Of a stretch of 64,000 bases of DNA, positions 10,203 to 21,965 are shown in pieces. Each line of letters begins with the position of its first letter. Positions within the stretch are counted from its first letter, which is position 1. Origin of the DNA: Dichotomocladium elegans (Eukaryota; Mucoromycota; Mucoromycetes; Mucorales; Lichtheimiaceae); the NCBI GenBank assembly GCA_025716815.1, contig JAIXMN010000011.1, positions 992,001-1,056,000 on the forward strand, written 5' to 3'. Made by a program: the position numbers and the translations under genes. Under the pieces are notes generated by a model. The model searched no databases. It was not told where the DNA came from and saw nothing but the letters and a program-made list of their open reading frames with translations.

Positions 10203-12915
10203 ATGTTGCGACAGATTACGCAGTCCTCCGTTTCACGACTCGCAGCAGCGTCTCGCCTTCGGACAAAGCAGCATTGGAAACATGCGCATATCTTCTCGGT
10301 AATTGACTCTTTTTCCTTTTCATAGGAAAAAAAGAATTGAAATTAACTTGTCAATAATTTATAAAGACAAAGACAGCGACAATTGTGGGTCGTAATGCTG
10401 GTGTTGCCTCGGGAATAGCCGGTCAACAACTCCTCCAAAAGCTGTGCTATTCGACTTCTGCCTCTGAAGTAGTTAGTGAACGAAGGAAAAGAATGATAGG
10501 GATGACAGTTCACTTCAGCTCATATATCCTTATGCATCGTAGTCTACAGAGGAATCACCAGAAGAAATTGTCACCGGGAAGACGGAAGTACATGAGTTCA
10601 AGACGGAAACAAAGCGTCTATTGGATATTGTTGCCAATTCGCTGTATTCTGAAAAGGAGGTATGGACTTGAATTCTTCTGTTGGTCACGTGTCAATTTTA
10701 TTTAAACTTTCGTTATCCCATCCACAACAGATCTTTGTGAGGTAAGATATAAGCCAGAAAAAGGAAGCAAGGCTTAAATCCAATGATTTGGGACATGACA
10801 AATAGGGAGCTTATTTCAAATGCGGCTGATGCCCTTGAGAAGCTACGACACCTTCAGGCCTCGGATTCTTCTTTAATCACCGGGAAGCCTTTGGAAATCC
10901 GTCTTTGGGTCGACCGTGACAAAAAGCAATTTATTATTCAGGTGCGAGACATTAAACTATGGGAACAAATACTTATTCTACGAAAGCATAAACTTATAGC
11001 ATCCATCTTTTTGTAGGATTCTGGTATTGGTATGACACTTGAAGAGCTGAATGATAATCTCGGTACGATTGCGCGTTCAGGGTCCAAAAGCTTCATGGAA
11101 AAGATGGAAAAAGACAGTGCTGAAGCCAAAGAAAATATTATTGGTCAATTTGGTGTCGGTTTCTATTCTACTGTAAGCAATTTGATACTCCTCTAGTCTG
11201 ACCTCAGTTCACTCATGTTATGTCTTCAAGTTTATGGTGGGTGATAAAATCAAGGTGTTCACTCGCTCGGCAAAGCCTGGATCCAAGGGCTATTGCTGGA
11301 CTACCGACGGCCAGGGCTCATACACTGTTGCTGAGGCAGAGAACGTTGCTGTGGGGACTAAAATTGTTATTGAGCTCCGCGAAGACTGCAAGGCATATGG
11401 TTCATACTTGACCGTAGACTCGATCATCAAAAAATACTCCAAGTAAGTTCTCGATATTGCCTTGCCACTAATTTACTGACTTGTTCTACGCATTTAGCTT
11501 CGTTGGTTTCCCAATTTATTTGAACGACAGTGAAGTCAACACAGTCGAACCGTTGTGGACTAAGTCTAAAAACAGCGTGTCTGCCGATGACCACAAGAAA
11601 TTCTACCGTTTTATTGCGAATGCGTGGGACGATCCTCAATACACACTTCATTTTAAGACGGACGCACCCCTCTCCATTGCGTCTGTCCTCTATGTTCCTG
11701 AGAAGCACATGGAGGCGCTTGGAGAACGCACCGAGCCCGGCGTGTCGCTCTACTCACGAAAAGTGCTTATCCAGCCCAAATCCAAGGGCTTACTACCAGA
11801 CTGGCTGCGCTTTGTGAAGGGAGTAGTGGACTCCGAGGACATTCCGCTCAATGTGTCACGCGAGCTACTTCAAGATAACATCTTGAGTAAGCTTCGGATT
11901 GTGATGACGTCGCGTGTGCTGCGCTGGCTAGAGAATGAGGCCAAGAAAGATCCTGCAAAGTACAATGAGTTCTTCCTCGATTTTGGCCAATTTATCAAAG
12001 AAGGTGTGTGCACAGATGCCATGTACAAGAAAGATATAGCCAAGTTACTACGTTTTGAGAGCTCGGCAACGAAGGAGGGAGAAATGATTGGTCTCCAGGA
12101 TTATGCGGATCGGAAGAAAGAGGGCCAAAGCAGAATTTACTATCTGCTCACGCCAAAGCGCAAGTATGCAGAAGAGTCGCCATATACGGAAATGTTCAAG
12201 AAGAATGGAGTTGAGCTCCTTTATCTCTATGAGACCGTGGATGAGTTTGTTGTCAACCATCTCAAGGAATTTCAGGGTATCGAGTTAGTTTCAGCCGACT
12301 CGCCTGAGGCTGCTACGGACCCACTTTTGCAACAGGAACGCCTTGATGATACGAATGGTATTGCTCTGTCAGAGGCAGAAGCCAAAGAGCTAGCGAAATG
12401 GGTGGAGGAAACGCTGGGAGGCGACCTTGTCAAACAAGTGGACGTATCTCGACGTCTGGAAAAGTTCCCTGCGATTGGTGAGTTGACAGGTGAATAAAGT
12501 AAGCGAGAAAGGTTACTGATCATAATGTATAGTGCTCGAACATGAAAGCCCCGCCATGCGTAAGATGATGCAGATGATGGAGGGTTCTGCCAAGATGGTT
12601 GAGCTTCCACCTATGCCTACGCGTCTCGAGATCAACCCTGACCACGCAGTTATGCGAGGTTTGTTCAAGATCCGCAGCCAGAATCCTCCTCTTGCCAAAA
12701 TGGTTGCGGAACAGGTATGTCGGATAAAGGCATTTGTGCATGTATAACCGCGCCAGGATTACTGACAGAAAGTATACTAGATTTATGACAACGCGCTATG
12801 TGCTGCGGGTGTTCTCGACGATCCTCGATCCATGATCTCGCGTTTGAACAAGCTTCTCGAAATTAGTGTAAATAGCGCGGTGTTGCAGGATAAAAAGGTC
12901 TCTGCATCTTCATAG
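10203..12915 (+). CDS. Mitochondrial Hsp90 chaperone TRAP1
   Basis: Predicted 709 residues, the usual TRAP1 length, from ten exons: 10203-10298, 10367-10471, 10543-10659, 10731-10741, 10806-10941, 11017-11172, 11231-11442, 11498-12477, 12533-12714 and 12781-12915. The frame closes throughout. The N-terminus ([19 protein letters not shown]) is Arg/Ser-rich without acids, as expected for a mitochondrial presequence. GHKL ATPase motifs are visible: [21 protein letters not shown] and GQFGVGFYS. The middle and C-terminal Hsp90 domains ([26 protein letters not shown]) follow. TRAP1 folds proteins in the mitochondrial matrix; yeast Hsp82 is the cytosolic relative. The junction between exons 2 and 3 is the least certain, since another splice pair also keeps frame. 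Exon 4 is only 11 bases. Confidence 0.92.
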
Positions 12916-13029
12916 ATTTCTTTTGGGTCGTAACCGATGACTGTTTCCTTCAAACAAAGTTCAGACCTCACATAGGTCTCTTGTAACAATTGGGTCATTG
13001 CAATTTGTATACACTATTTTTCAAAATCA

Positions 13030-13650
13030 TACACGGAAATCCAAGAGCGCCTTGACTGGATGCGCAGATGGGACATGACCGACATAGAAAAAACTGTGTT
13101 TTTCTTGATGAATCTGGATTCCATTTTAATATGAAACGCACCATGGCACGGTGTAAGAAAGGGACCCCTGCAGTGGTCACAATACCAAATGACAAGAGCA
13201 AAGTCAACCACAATCTTGGGAGCAACCTCAGCATTAGGGGTCACTAAATGTAGCATGAGACTCCCACAGCCATCAACCAAGAAAAGAAAGAGGAAAGGTC
13301 AACCTGAATTTGCGAGCAGAGGGAACTGCAACTGGACATCATCTCAGCTTCCTTAAGCCAACAATGGACGAGATGGATAAATATGAACATATGAAGGGCC
13401 ATTATTTGGTAATGGATAATGCACCTATCCATACGGCTCAGGATATCTCTGAATACATCGAGTGTCGAGGATATCGATGCGCTTATCTTCCACCATACTC
13501 GCCTGAACTCAATCCTATTGAGCAGTTTTGGTCAGTGATCACGAGCTAAGTTAAATGCAATAGGTTCTTGGAAAGCGAGATGTTGATGACACGGATCAGC
13601 GAAGCATCCAATAGCTTAAAGCTGAGCGATTTCGAAGGTTTTGTTTCTCA
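13030..13650 (+). pseudogene. Degraded Tc1/mariner (IS630-type) transposase, relic 3
   Basis: Plus-strand fragments read RLDWMRRWDMTD, FLDESGFHFNM (first catalytic Asp), then GHYLVMDNAPIH (second Asp) and YLPPYSPELNPIEQFW (Glu region), followed by a stop and NSLKLSDFEGFVSHS. This is the C-terminal two thirds of a DDE transposase, broken by at least two frame changes and a stop. It begins about 100 bases after the TRAP1 stop. The N-terminal DNA-binding part is missing. Confidence 0.65.
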
Positions 13651-13689
13651 TTCTCATATGTACTTAGTTAACTGCCGGGATGGGAACAA

Positions 13690-14711
13690 CTGTGATCCGA
13701 CTGCTCCTCTACCTTCGGAGCTGCACCGGTTCTTGGGGGGTGCGTTCCTGTCCCTTCTCTTCTTGATAATGGAGACTCCTACACCATCCGCTTCAAGTGT
13801 AGCACGAAATCGAAGTACTCTATTTTCTGCAGGATTGAGAGCTTTCGAATAGATATCGATGACCTCATCCCATCCGCCAGGATAAAGAACTTATTTGTCT
13901 CATGAGCGACCCAGAGTGTTTTGCCATACGATTTTTGCGTCAATCATTATGTATGACGGAGACCATGACCGACGAAGAGGGAAACAGGCAAATGCAGGCA
14001 ACCGAAGTCGCTCAAAAAGGAGATCGAGCTGGTAAAAGGCTGCCATATGTTGGATTGGGTGAACCTTTGCATCGTAGTAGATGTTATCGTTGTCAAAGGC
14101 GTGGGTACTGGTGTAGGCATCGAAAATTGGCCGGATAGGGGTCGAAAGCTTCCCGAAGATAAGGTGGGTCTTCGGGGACGTCGTCTCTGGATACGTTTCG
14201 ACGAGCTACAATCTGTTTAAATGATGTTGCGGGTGTAATGATTGTCTCTCGGATGCGTTGACTGATTTGTGTCGCGTCCAGTCCTTGGCCAATCAGCTGC
14301 TCTTCAAGTTTCTCTTTCCGCTGTCGAAGGTTCAGCAAGAGCATTGATAGCCCGCCGAAAGTGTTGGCCGAATCGCATTTGAATGTTATTGGTGTAAGTA
14401 ACAACTATCTTGGCGCCTTCGTAATTTGCACATTGCTGGGAGTATGGAAAGGATGGTCGTTCATAATTTGTATATAAGAGGTATATAGTCGAGTATTCAT
14501 CAATCAGATTCCAGTATCGAGTCGTTTCCTCGCCACAGCCACGTCGTTTGTAATCGATCAATACGAGCCAGACTTCAGCAATGAACCTTTCGCTGATAAA
14601 AGCCCTGATGTCAAAATTTTCATTGGCTTGGAACTCTTGGAGGAAAATGTACTTTGATAGTGCGTATGCATGCATTGTCGTTATATTCACAAGGTCGACC
14701 AAATGGTTCAA
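13690..14711 (-). pseudogene. Relic of a Fanzor/TnpB-like mucoralean transposon protein (N-terminal part)
   Basis: The minus strand from 14711 down reads a basic, Tyr/Phe-rich protein in overlapping frames. It includes AYALSKYIFLQEFQ, VTYTNNIQMRFGQHFRRAINAL, then LRQRKEKLEEQLIGQGLDA and RETIITPATSFKQI, then after frame breaks RATLEADGVGVSIIKK (13745-13800). From memory, this order matches the N-terminal half of large mucoralean proteins whose C-terminus is an OrfB/RuvC plus zinc-ribbon domain (eukaryotic TnpB relatives, Fanzor). The RuvC part is absent here, so the copy is dead. The family link is recollection plus motif order, not a search. It could instead be another mucoralean repeat family. 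Confidence 0.4.
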
Positions 14712-15140
14712 CTTTTCGCGGTACTCTGGGTCCCTCGGGGCCCTTGAGTGTAAGTTAAAGCGTATGGAGGAGGAGTGTTTCCTATTGACTAACAGGTTTT
14801 AATCCTTGGATGCGAAATCTTTTTACCTACTGATACAACAACTTTATACAATTCTATGCGACTTTTTTTTTGAAAATAAAGTAATAGCTGACCAGTTGAA
14901 CTCGACATTGGTCGACTCCATAGCCGTCACACTCTCCCATTTTGCACGTGGGACCGAAGAAGTTATCGTGTTTTTGGTCGTCTCTGTTACCATAACCGAA
15001 GAATCCTCCTTTAACGTTGCCCGAAGCCTCTTCCTTGACGGGGAAACTCGACTCAGGATGATTCCACACAAATTGAAGGGTCGTCTTCACACTCAGCCAG
15101 GGCCACCCTCAACTATCGTTTGCCCATCAATGGGTTAAAG
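14712..15140. other. Open frames of unknown status after the Fanzor-like relic
   Basis: Overlapping frames on both strands at 14806-15138 show no recognisable motif. The minus frame at 14844-15071 is moderately protein-like. I assign no function. Confidence 0.25.
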
Positions 15141-16314
15141 ACAGTGGCAGAGCATTATCCAAATATTCCTCTAGTACTACCCCTACTGGTTGCACGTCTC
15201 TGTACTTCATTTACGCGCAATCTATAAGCGGCCTTCAAACGATTTTCCGTACATTGAGTATCTTAATCACCACATCTGTAACCTTTTTCTTCCGATGAGT
15301 TCCGTATCTGATCGTAGTACTTTAAATGCCGTTGTTTCGCTGTCATGATCTTTAACCTCGCTGAAACGAACATAGCATCACAAGTCGTATCATTCCAAAC
15401 CCAATCCAATAACTATGCCCGCAGCATCCGTCACAGGTGAAGTCTACCATTTACACATCGACGCGTACGCATCTACAGCAGTGTTGCAAATATCGATTAG
15501 TTAAATGTGATCAACTTCGTATGATTAAAGGACTCCAGTCTTGCTCACAATGATATTTATGTCTATTGTGGTGTTAAACGCCCCTCGACATTAGTGAAGC
15601 TGACACTGCCTATGGATGTTTACGCCAGATCAACCCGAAGAAGGACGCGCTTAGTATGGAAAGAGTTTTTTGGTGGATGTCTGTTATTTTTCGCCCATAC
15701 TTTTAATGACGGTAAAGCGCTACATGACCGACAAACGTAGTTTTGAGAAACGAAGACTGATTTTATCCTTTACGAACAAGTAGGCTCAGATGATTACTTG
15801 TGCTTATGCGAATTCTCAAGGGAGCCCTGTCTCAAAACCCGCTGGAATGCCATTTGGGCCATAGTCAATTGAAGAAAACGGAATCCTTTACATCGACAAG
15901 GCGAGGATCATCGATTGCCTGATAGGAACATTGCCATCTACTCTTTCCGAGAATAGAGTGCTCTTTGTGTATCCCGGAATGCGTCCTAATGCTATGGATT
16001 TGAGTGCTACTACCAAACTATGATATTAGTTTTATAACAGGTTTTATCCTAGGGAAGATCGTCATACTAAGCATAGATTTACACTATGTAATTATTTTAT
16101 TCACCAAGAGAATCGTTTTCTGAATGTCATCTTGTATGACTCTGTCACAATTAACGTGTATTCACCGAAATTAAGAGAGTTTCTCCTGTGACCTTTGTTG
16201 AAAGGTAAAAATTCACCGCTTTTCACCACTTATCATCGTTTGTAACATCTCGTCACCTTGATTAACAGAAATTAACCAAAACATTTTCCGTGGTGCGCGT
16301 ACAAAACGTGAGTA
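15141..16314. other. AT-rich intergenic stretch without a recognisable gene
   Basis: No open frame above about 60 codons and no repeat match to other parts of the window was seen. It ends at the target-site duplication of the solo LTR. Confidence 0.4.
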
Positions 16315-16319
16315 ATAAC

Positions 16320-16692
16320 CGTGATGAACATTGATCCGGGCTAGAGAACTTAGCCGGTTTCACATCATTAAGCGCCGATATTCAGAAACTAATGCGATGA
16401 TGAATCCAACACATTAACATTCAGGAACCAATATTTCATATTCGCTTTGCATGACAGGACATTCCCACCTATCAAATGTACTTCCTCTACCCGGCACTCA
16501 TCACTGGTCTTAAAAGAGGACAGTAAAAAGGATGCTTCCATCCTATACGTCCTTACGGGATTAGTCACTTCCATCGCCCTTTTAATAGAATTATTATATA
16601 AGAGTAACATTTTACTTTCAGGAATAAACATCAACCTCAAAGATACTTTTCTAGTTGACTTTTTCATTATTTTCTCTTACCAATCCATCACA
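16320..16692 (+). mobile_element. Solo LTR of the gypsy F family
   Basis: This 373-base sequence matches the 371-base LTR of gypsy F in the opposite orientation along its whole length, with scattered substitutions. Shared landmarks are the start near ATGAACATTGATCC, TAGCCGGTTTCACATCA, and the 3' part AACATCAACCTCAAAGATAC. It is flanked by ATAAC on both sides (16315-16319 and 16693-16697), a 5-bp duplication typical of Ty3/gypsy integration. No internal region remains, so it is a solo LTR left by LTR-LTR recombination. It abuts and overlaps the 3' end of the choline-transporter-like gene. Confidence 0.85.
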
Positions 16693-18625
16693 ATAACTGT
16701 TGGTCGCTCTCTAATTTTATTTACACCCCTTGTGCAACGCGAGGGTACGTCTCCCGGATCTTTGCAGATGAAGCATAGATGAGAACTATATATTCTTCTT
16801 AGGGGGAAGGCTTTACAAACCTTTTCGAAAAGTTCAGGTCGTGTCCTATAATTCAATGGTAAGCTCTTCCCGGAATCGAATACTGTATAGCATATATTCG
16901 TACCGTCGAAGCGCGTCGGGATCCTCAGCAAGACAAACAAACGTAGTAGCAATGCCACTCGAAATGACTGTTGCTACACTTGAAAACATAGATGCCCCAA
17001 CCAAGAAACAGACCATGACGACAACAGGTGTTGAACCACCTGAAGCATTATATTGCGGCTTGGATGCTTCGAGATAAATATAGCCCAAAAGGGAGGAGAG
17101 AACACCAACAAGCAAGCCTCCTAGAAAAATGCAACACATGACGCGATCGTTTATGTAAGAAAAGCAATGAACATACCCATAAACAGTACGTTGCCTATCA
17201 AAGAGTCATTTATCATCGCATCAATGCCGCGGTCCTTGATCAGGTTCCACGTCCGGCGCGCAGCGGGAATAAATGCCTCCCCAAAAATTGCCACCCCACT
17301 GAATGCATAATAGGTGAACCATTCCTAATTGGTGAATGGATGGGCTGATAGGTTAGCAAATGCGCACGCCAGGACATAAATGTTATACTCACAAATACTC
17401 CCTGGAAGCACCCTACGATGCATTGGATTACGCACACCAGAAAGCTCAGGATGGGATTATCCGTGCTCTGTTGAGCAATGCTTAAAAAGTACCGGATCAC
17501 GTTAATAATGGCGATGAGCAAACTGCCAAAACATATCGATCCAAAGCTAGTCGTCGTGGCACGCCGCATACTACTTAGAGCAGGGTGACGTACTGTGTCA
17601 TTCAAAAAATAGACCGTCGCATAAATGCCTGCTAGCGTCACATGGGTGACATAAGAAATAACCTGCATATACACATTTAAAAAAGGCAATGAATTTTTTA
17701 TCTGCGCCTTTACCTGTGACGTCCAGTAGAAAGAAAAGACTAAAAAGACCATAACAAGGTTGATGCGTGCATTATTGCTTGTGATACTATACCATGTTTG
17801 GTAGGCGCCAATAACAACAAGCATAAACCATACACTAAATGCGGCCTGAAGAATAAGCGCCATTATACCAAGCACCAGAGTGCTTGGATGGCGACGCGTA
17901 ATGGAGCACACAGTTTCGAGGAGTACTGCCATGATCTGATAAGTACGATATTCTGAAGACCCACTCTAGAGCTCACCAGTAGCAAAAGGTATTCGACTTC
18001 GCCACCACCAAAAGGCTAAGAGGTAGAGCACTGAAAAAATCAGGAAGACAATCGCAGCCGAATAGTAGTGTTGTGTAAAATAATAGATGGTTACGCCAAA
18101 ATAGACGAGGATACTACCAAGGAAGGTACCAATGATCATGATGCGAGGGAAGCTGCGTAAATATTAGTAAAAAACAAAAGCATGGGAGAGGGGTTTTAAC
18201 GTCATTTACGCATTGATTAACACAAGATAGAGAAAGCTGAGGCCAAAACCAACGACGCCGCTCAAACCAAATATCTTCAAGGACGAGGTGTCAAAAACGA
18301 TGCCTGAGTACTGGGTCTGCGATGGCACACCACCACCTGTGGAAGATTCATTTTGACTGTATGTACGCAAAGCAATGACTGACACACCAATAAAGGCTCC
18401 CAGGTTGAGGAGCCAGAGAATTGTAGCCCATATGTCTCTCCAACCACCGGCTGGTTTAATTGCATGTTCTCTCCTTTCGTCGTATGGTTCTTGCTGAGAT
18501 GCCGGTGAGGCGGTGTGATGGTTGTTATACGTAGGTGGTGCAGGCATATATACGCCATTTTGCTGTTGTGGTGGTGGTGGATAGCTGGAAAACCGACCCT
18601 CTACCGGAACAGGAGATTTGTTCAT
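16677..18625 (-). CDS. Choline transporter-like protein (CTL/SLC44 family, fungal Pns1 type)
   Basis: Predicted 535-residue polytopic membrane protein from seven exons: 18210-18625, 17977-18152, 17714-17925, 17393-17662, 17177-17324, 16904-17120 and 16677-16845. All introns are GT..AG and the frame closes. The N-terminus is Pro/Gln/Tyr-rich and cytosolic (PPPPQQQNG). It is followed by about ten hydrophobic segments and the family runs DRGIDAMINDSLIGNVL and CLAEDPDALRR. Pns1-type proteins sit in the plasma membrane; choline transport is known for animal relatives, while the fungal role is unclear. The C-terminal tail after ELFEKV is longer than usual. Its last four codons and TAA come from an inserted solo LTR, so the native C-terminus may be altered, or a further intron may be present. 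Confidence 0.85.
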
Positions 18626-19264
18626 AACGAAGGGTTAAGGAAGAAAGAAACGCGAGTAAGCAAAGCCAATCAGTTCTGCATGAAATAAAAGTTAGTCGTG
18701 ACGTGACAAGTGTTGAATTTTTTCCGCTTGAAACAATCAACAGTTTGAGAAATCTCCATCGCCTATGATCACATGTATCCTTCTTCAAATGACCGAGTTC
18801 GATGTATGAAATGGTGCCCGCCCTACCAAACGCGTGGTGTACTAAGAAATTCTCAAACCAGCATCGTGATAAAGTACGGTTCATCTAGCAAGAGGTATCT
18901 TCCACCAGCGCAGCTCTAACGCTGCCTATTCGATGAATGTGCGTGGAGAGTCTTCGATAATTCTATTACAGGTATACCTGAACATTGAGAGGGAATGACG
19001 GGTGAGAGGGTGGAGCAGCCCTGCAGCGAGCAAAGTGAGATGGATGGCTTGTCGATGATTAAGAATACTTCCTCACATTAATTATTTTTTATAAAGGCAT
19101 GGCGCCTTTATGGAAGCGGGTGTATATTGAATTACAGTAACTTTGTAAGCCAGAACGCGAAAAACTGACCATATTACTTAACTTTCCTACGACGCTTATG
19201 CACCCGCCTTTAAAATACCTTTAAAAAGAATACGCACACCAGCATTTCCGAACACGAGATCATC
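18626..19264. other. Upstream region of the choline-transporter-like gene
   Basis: Contains the promoter side of the minus-strand gene. A short minus-strand frame (18525-18884) overlaps exon 1 out of frame and is not considered coding. Nothing else was recognised. Confidence 0.35.
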
Positions 19265-20760
19265 TTGACGATCGCAGACAGCATTTTCGCACTTGAAGAT
19301 GCACTCAATGACGAGATGCTTACCGTCCAAGATGCCAAGGACGAAGCGATCTTGGAGTGGCTCGTAGAAGATCTTTTGCGTCTTGATAGCTGCCCTCGGC
19401 ATTTGTTCTCTTCGCTTGCCATGGAAGCTGCAATTCGAACTCGAATTATACAGAAGGATATCTTTTATGATATCTTTTACGCATGCCTAACCTTTCTGTC
19501 AGCTGCCACAACGCCGAAGGAGCAGCGTCCTCGATCGTAAAAACGGATCCACTGGTGATCTGTTCGACATCCCAACTGAGCGACAGCGCCACTGGTCGTG
19601 ACCAATTCAAGGCGCACTATCGGATTACACCTGTTTAATTTGAGAGGTTCGTCACGAGCTTTCAAATGATCCCGAATACATCAGTAATGTTGCAAGAGGC
19701 GTTATCCGGTATGGATACAAGTGGCCGTGGTCCTCTGGCGTTTTGCGAATTCCCAATTTGGCTTTCTCTTGATGAAGGAAATGTTGGGAATTGAAGACGG
19801 CACGTACAACAATTTCACTGATCGGTCTGTGCGAGCCAGGCAACGAGTTGTCCGGCATAAGATTACCGGGCCAAAGGACGACATCCAACAAGCAATGGCC
19901 ATTGCAGAGGGTTAAAGAATGGTGGAACTCCAAGAAGATCCCGTCTCTCACGGATGATCGGGGTGATGGATGGAAAGCTGTGTGTCATCCAGAAGCCGAG
20001 TGCAAATGTCAATGCATATGTTGACCTCAAAAACGATATATCCATTCTGTTACTCGCTGTCTGTGATGACAGTATGCATTTTACTAACGTAAAAGCAGGA
20101 GAATACAGCAAGTTACAGTCAATTGCTAGTATAGATTGGATGTAATGGCGAAGCAAAATCCTGATGCGTTTACCGATATGAAGGTCGTGTGCATGATGCG
20201 CGTTCTTTTAAACCAAGTGGGCTGTACAAGAACTTGTTGATCATGCCTGAGCATATGTGCATGGGCAACATATACATCACAGCAGGTAATTTATTGATAA
20301 AGAATTTGGTATGCCAACGATCACCAAGTTATAAAAGACAATGGTTTCTGTAGATTCTGCCTTCCCTTTCATGTCCACAGTTATCATTCCTTTCCCTCAT
20401 GAAACTATGACTGATAGCCAAAGACTATTCAACTTGGACCACTCCAGCACAGATATTGCAGTTGAGCATGCTTTCGGTGCCTTCTCCACCCGCTGGCGTA
20501 CTTCGTGGAAGCATTTGTACATGCTCAACATAGATTGTATTGCACCTACGATCTATTCTTGCTGTGTCTTACACAATACATGTATTGACGTTGATGATAT
20601 CGGAGATAGAGCGGACGATGAGGTTGTTGAAGAATTCGAAGTGTTTGTTAGTGATGACGCTCGCGTGGATCCAAACAACGTGGCATTCGCCAAAATCAGC
20701 TCTGAGCGAGCAAGAACCTAGGGGGCTGCAGAATGATGAACGTTAGCGAGGTCGGCAATT
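19265..20760 (+). pseudogene. Degraded PIF/Harbinger-type transposase
   Basis: Plus-strand fragments follow a Harbinger DDE nuclease in order. These are an acidic N-terminal part (19265-19540) with EAILEWLVEDLLRLDS; FKAHYRITP near 19600; VLWRFANSQFGF and MLGIEDGTYNNFTDR near 19725-19830; GVMDGKLCVIQKP (catalytic Asp) near 19955-20000; and AVEHAFGAFSTRWRTSWKHLY (catalytic Glu) near 20457-20520, ending at a stop at 20719-20721. Several frameshifts separate the blocks, and part of the region between the catalytic Asp and Glu is shuffled or missing. The copy is inactive. No terminal repeats or 3-bp target duplication were located. Confidence 0.7.
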
Positions 20761-21050
20761 ACGAAACGAACTTGTCGAATCATTGCAAACGTAAGAAACA
20801 TAATATCACTGTATACCTTTGTCTTCCTATCTCATGCATCATTCCCACCCATATGTTATAGCTTTTTAAAAACAAATATAATTAACATTATCCTTCGTTA
20901 TCAATGGTGCCTGGGATTTTTTTACCATCTTTCCATTTTTTATCTCGAGAAAAACTAGTATAAAAGGAAATATGTACCCTATTCTACATTTTATCATCTT
21001 TTTTCTCCAGAAAAGCTCGCTCCTGGCACACGATCCGACGAGCCTTATTA

Positions 21051-21965
21051 TGAACTCTGATGACAATTTCAATGAGCCCAACGACGTTAACAACGCCCCT
21101 GCTTGGGCTATGGCTCTCCTTCAGCATGTTTCTGCTCTGGAAGGCATATCTTGCCCAGTGGACGGAGACCCTTTCATATCCACTCGCGACCCGGATACTG
21201 GATTTTCACCATACACTGAAATTGGGGAAGCCCTTCCAGGCGTTGCTAAATACTTCTTCCGTCATCCGCTATCTGATATTGAGCGAAAACGGTTTTTATC
21301 GGCTTGTCCACACAACAGAGACCGCGAATATACATATATCCCCCACTCTCAAGCAAATTTCCATGAGAACTGCTACAAAGCAGATCGACCACCAATTCCA
21401 TGAGACCCAGTTTCGCCTGTCCAGCATCACAAGGCCACTGGACTATTTCCTTCATCACACTCGGCGTTCTGGGGGCCAAGTTCCATAAAAAGTGACAGTG
21501 GAATTCATCAACATGGTGCATGAGTTACTGGTGGACACAGCGTCGTTCATCACACAACTTCGCATTGACAATATGCATCGTGCTGCGGGGATTTCTAGTG
21601 CTACTCCTCGAATGGGTGAGATAGTGCAGTGGATGGCGTAAACAGATGATAATAAGTCGTGAGACTCGAAGATAGTGCACTTTATCAGAGAAAAAGAACA
21701 ACGATTCGTAATACGAGTTTACGTCTGTATAAACCAAACTGTTAGCGGAGTTGCCCTCACTACTAAAATTATTCTACTTTTGATATCGCGACACAAATCA
21801 CTCAGGACACGACAGATAGGACCTTCACCTCTAGTGGAGCCCAAAGACTTGGTTGAACAAGCTACCCTCGCCCGCGCAGCGCACCAGGCGACCCAACGCC
21901 GTCAAACCACATACAACAAAAAAGAGAAAGGCGCTGTCATATCCACGACTATTCTTCTTACCTGA
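21051..21965 (+). pseudogene. Relic of ORF1 (gag-like) of a DIRS-type tyrosine-recombinase retrotransposon
   Basis: In shifting frames the plus strand reads FFRHPLSDIERKRFLSACP, then a proline-containing linker, QFRLSSITRPLDYFLHH (21409-21460), EFINMVHELLVDTASFITQLR (about 21500-21570), and PLVEPKDLVEQATLARAAHQ (21826-21890) with a basic tail. This succession is what I remember from the first ORF of mucoralean DIRS-like elements. No tyrosine recombinase or reverse transcriptase of that class is present, so this is an isolated, frameshifted fragment. The assignment rests on recollection of the motif order and is moderate. Confidence 0.4.

Noticed and set aside
15141..16314. A hidden gene in the 1.2-kb gap before the solo LTR
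   Set aside because: No frame of useful length, no splice-linked frames and no motif found on either strand.
17953..17976. A 24-base intron in the choline-transporter-like gene
   Set aside because: It keeps frame but is implausibly short. Using the AG at 17926-17927 gives a 51-base intron and the better family sequence FATVLLETV.
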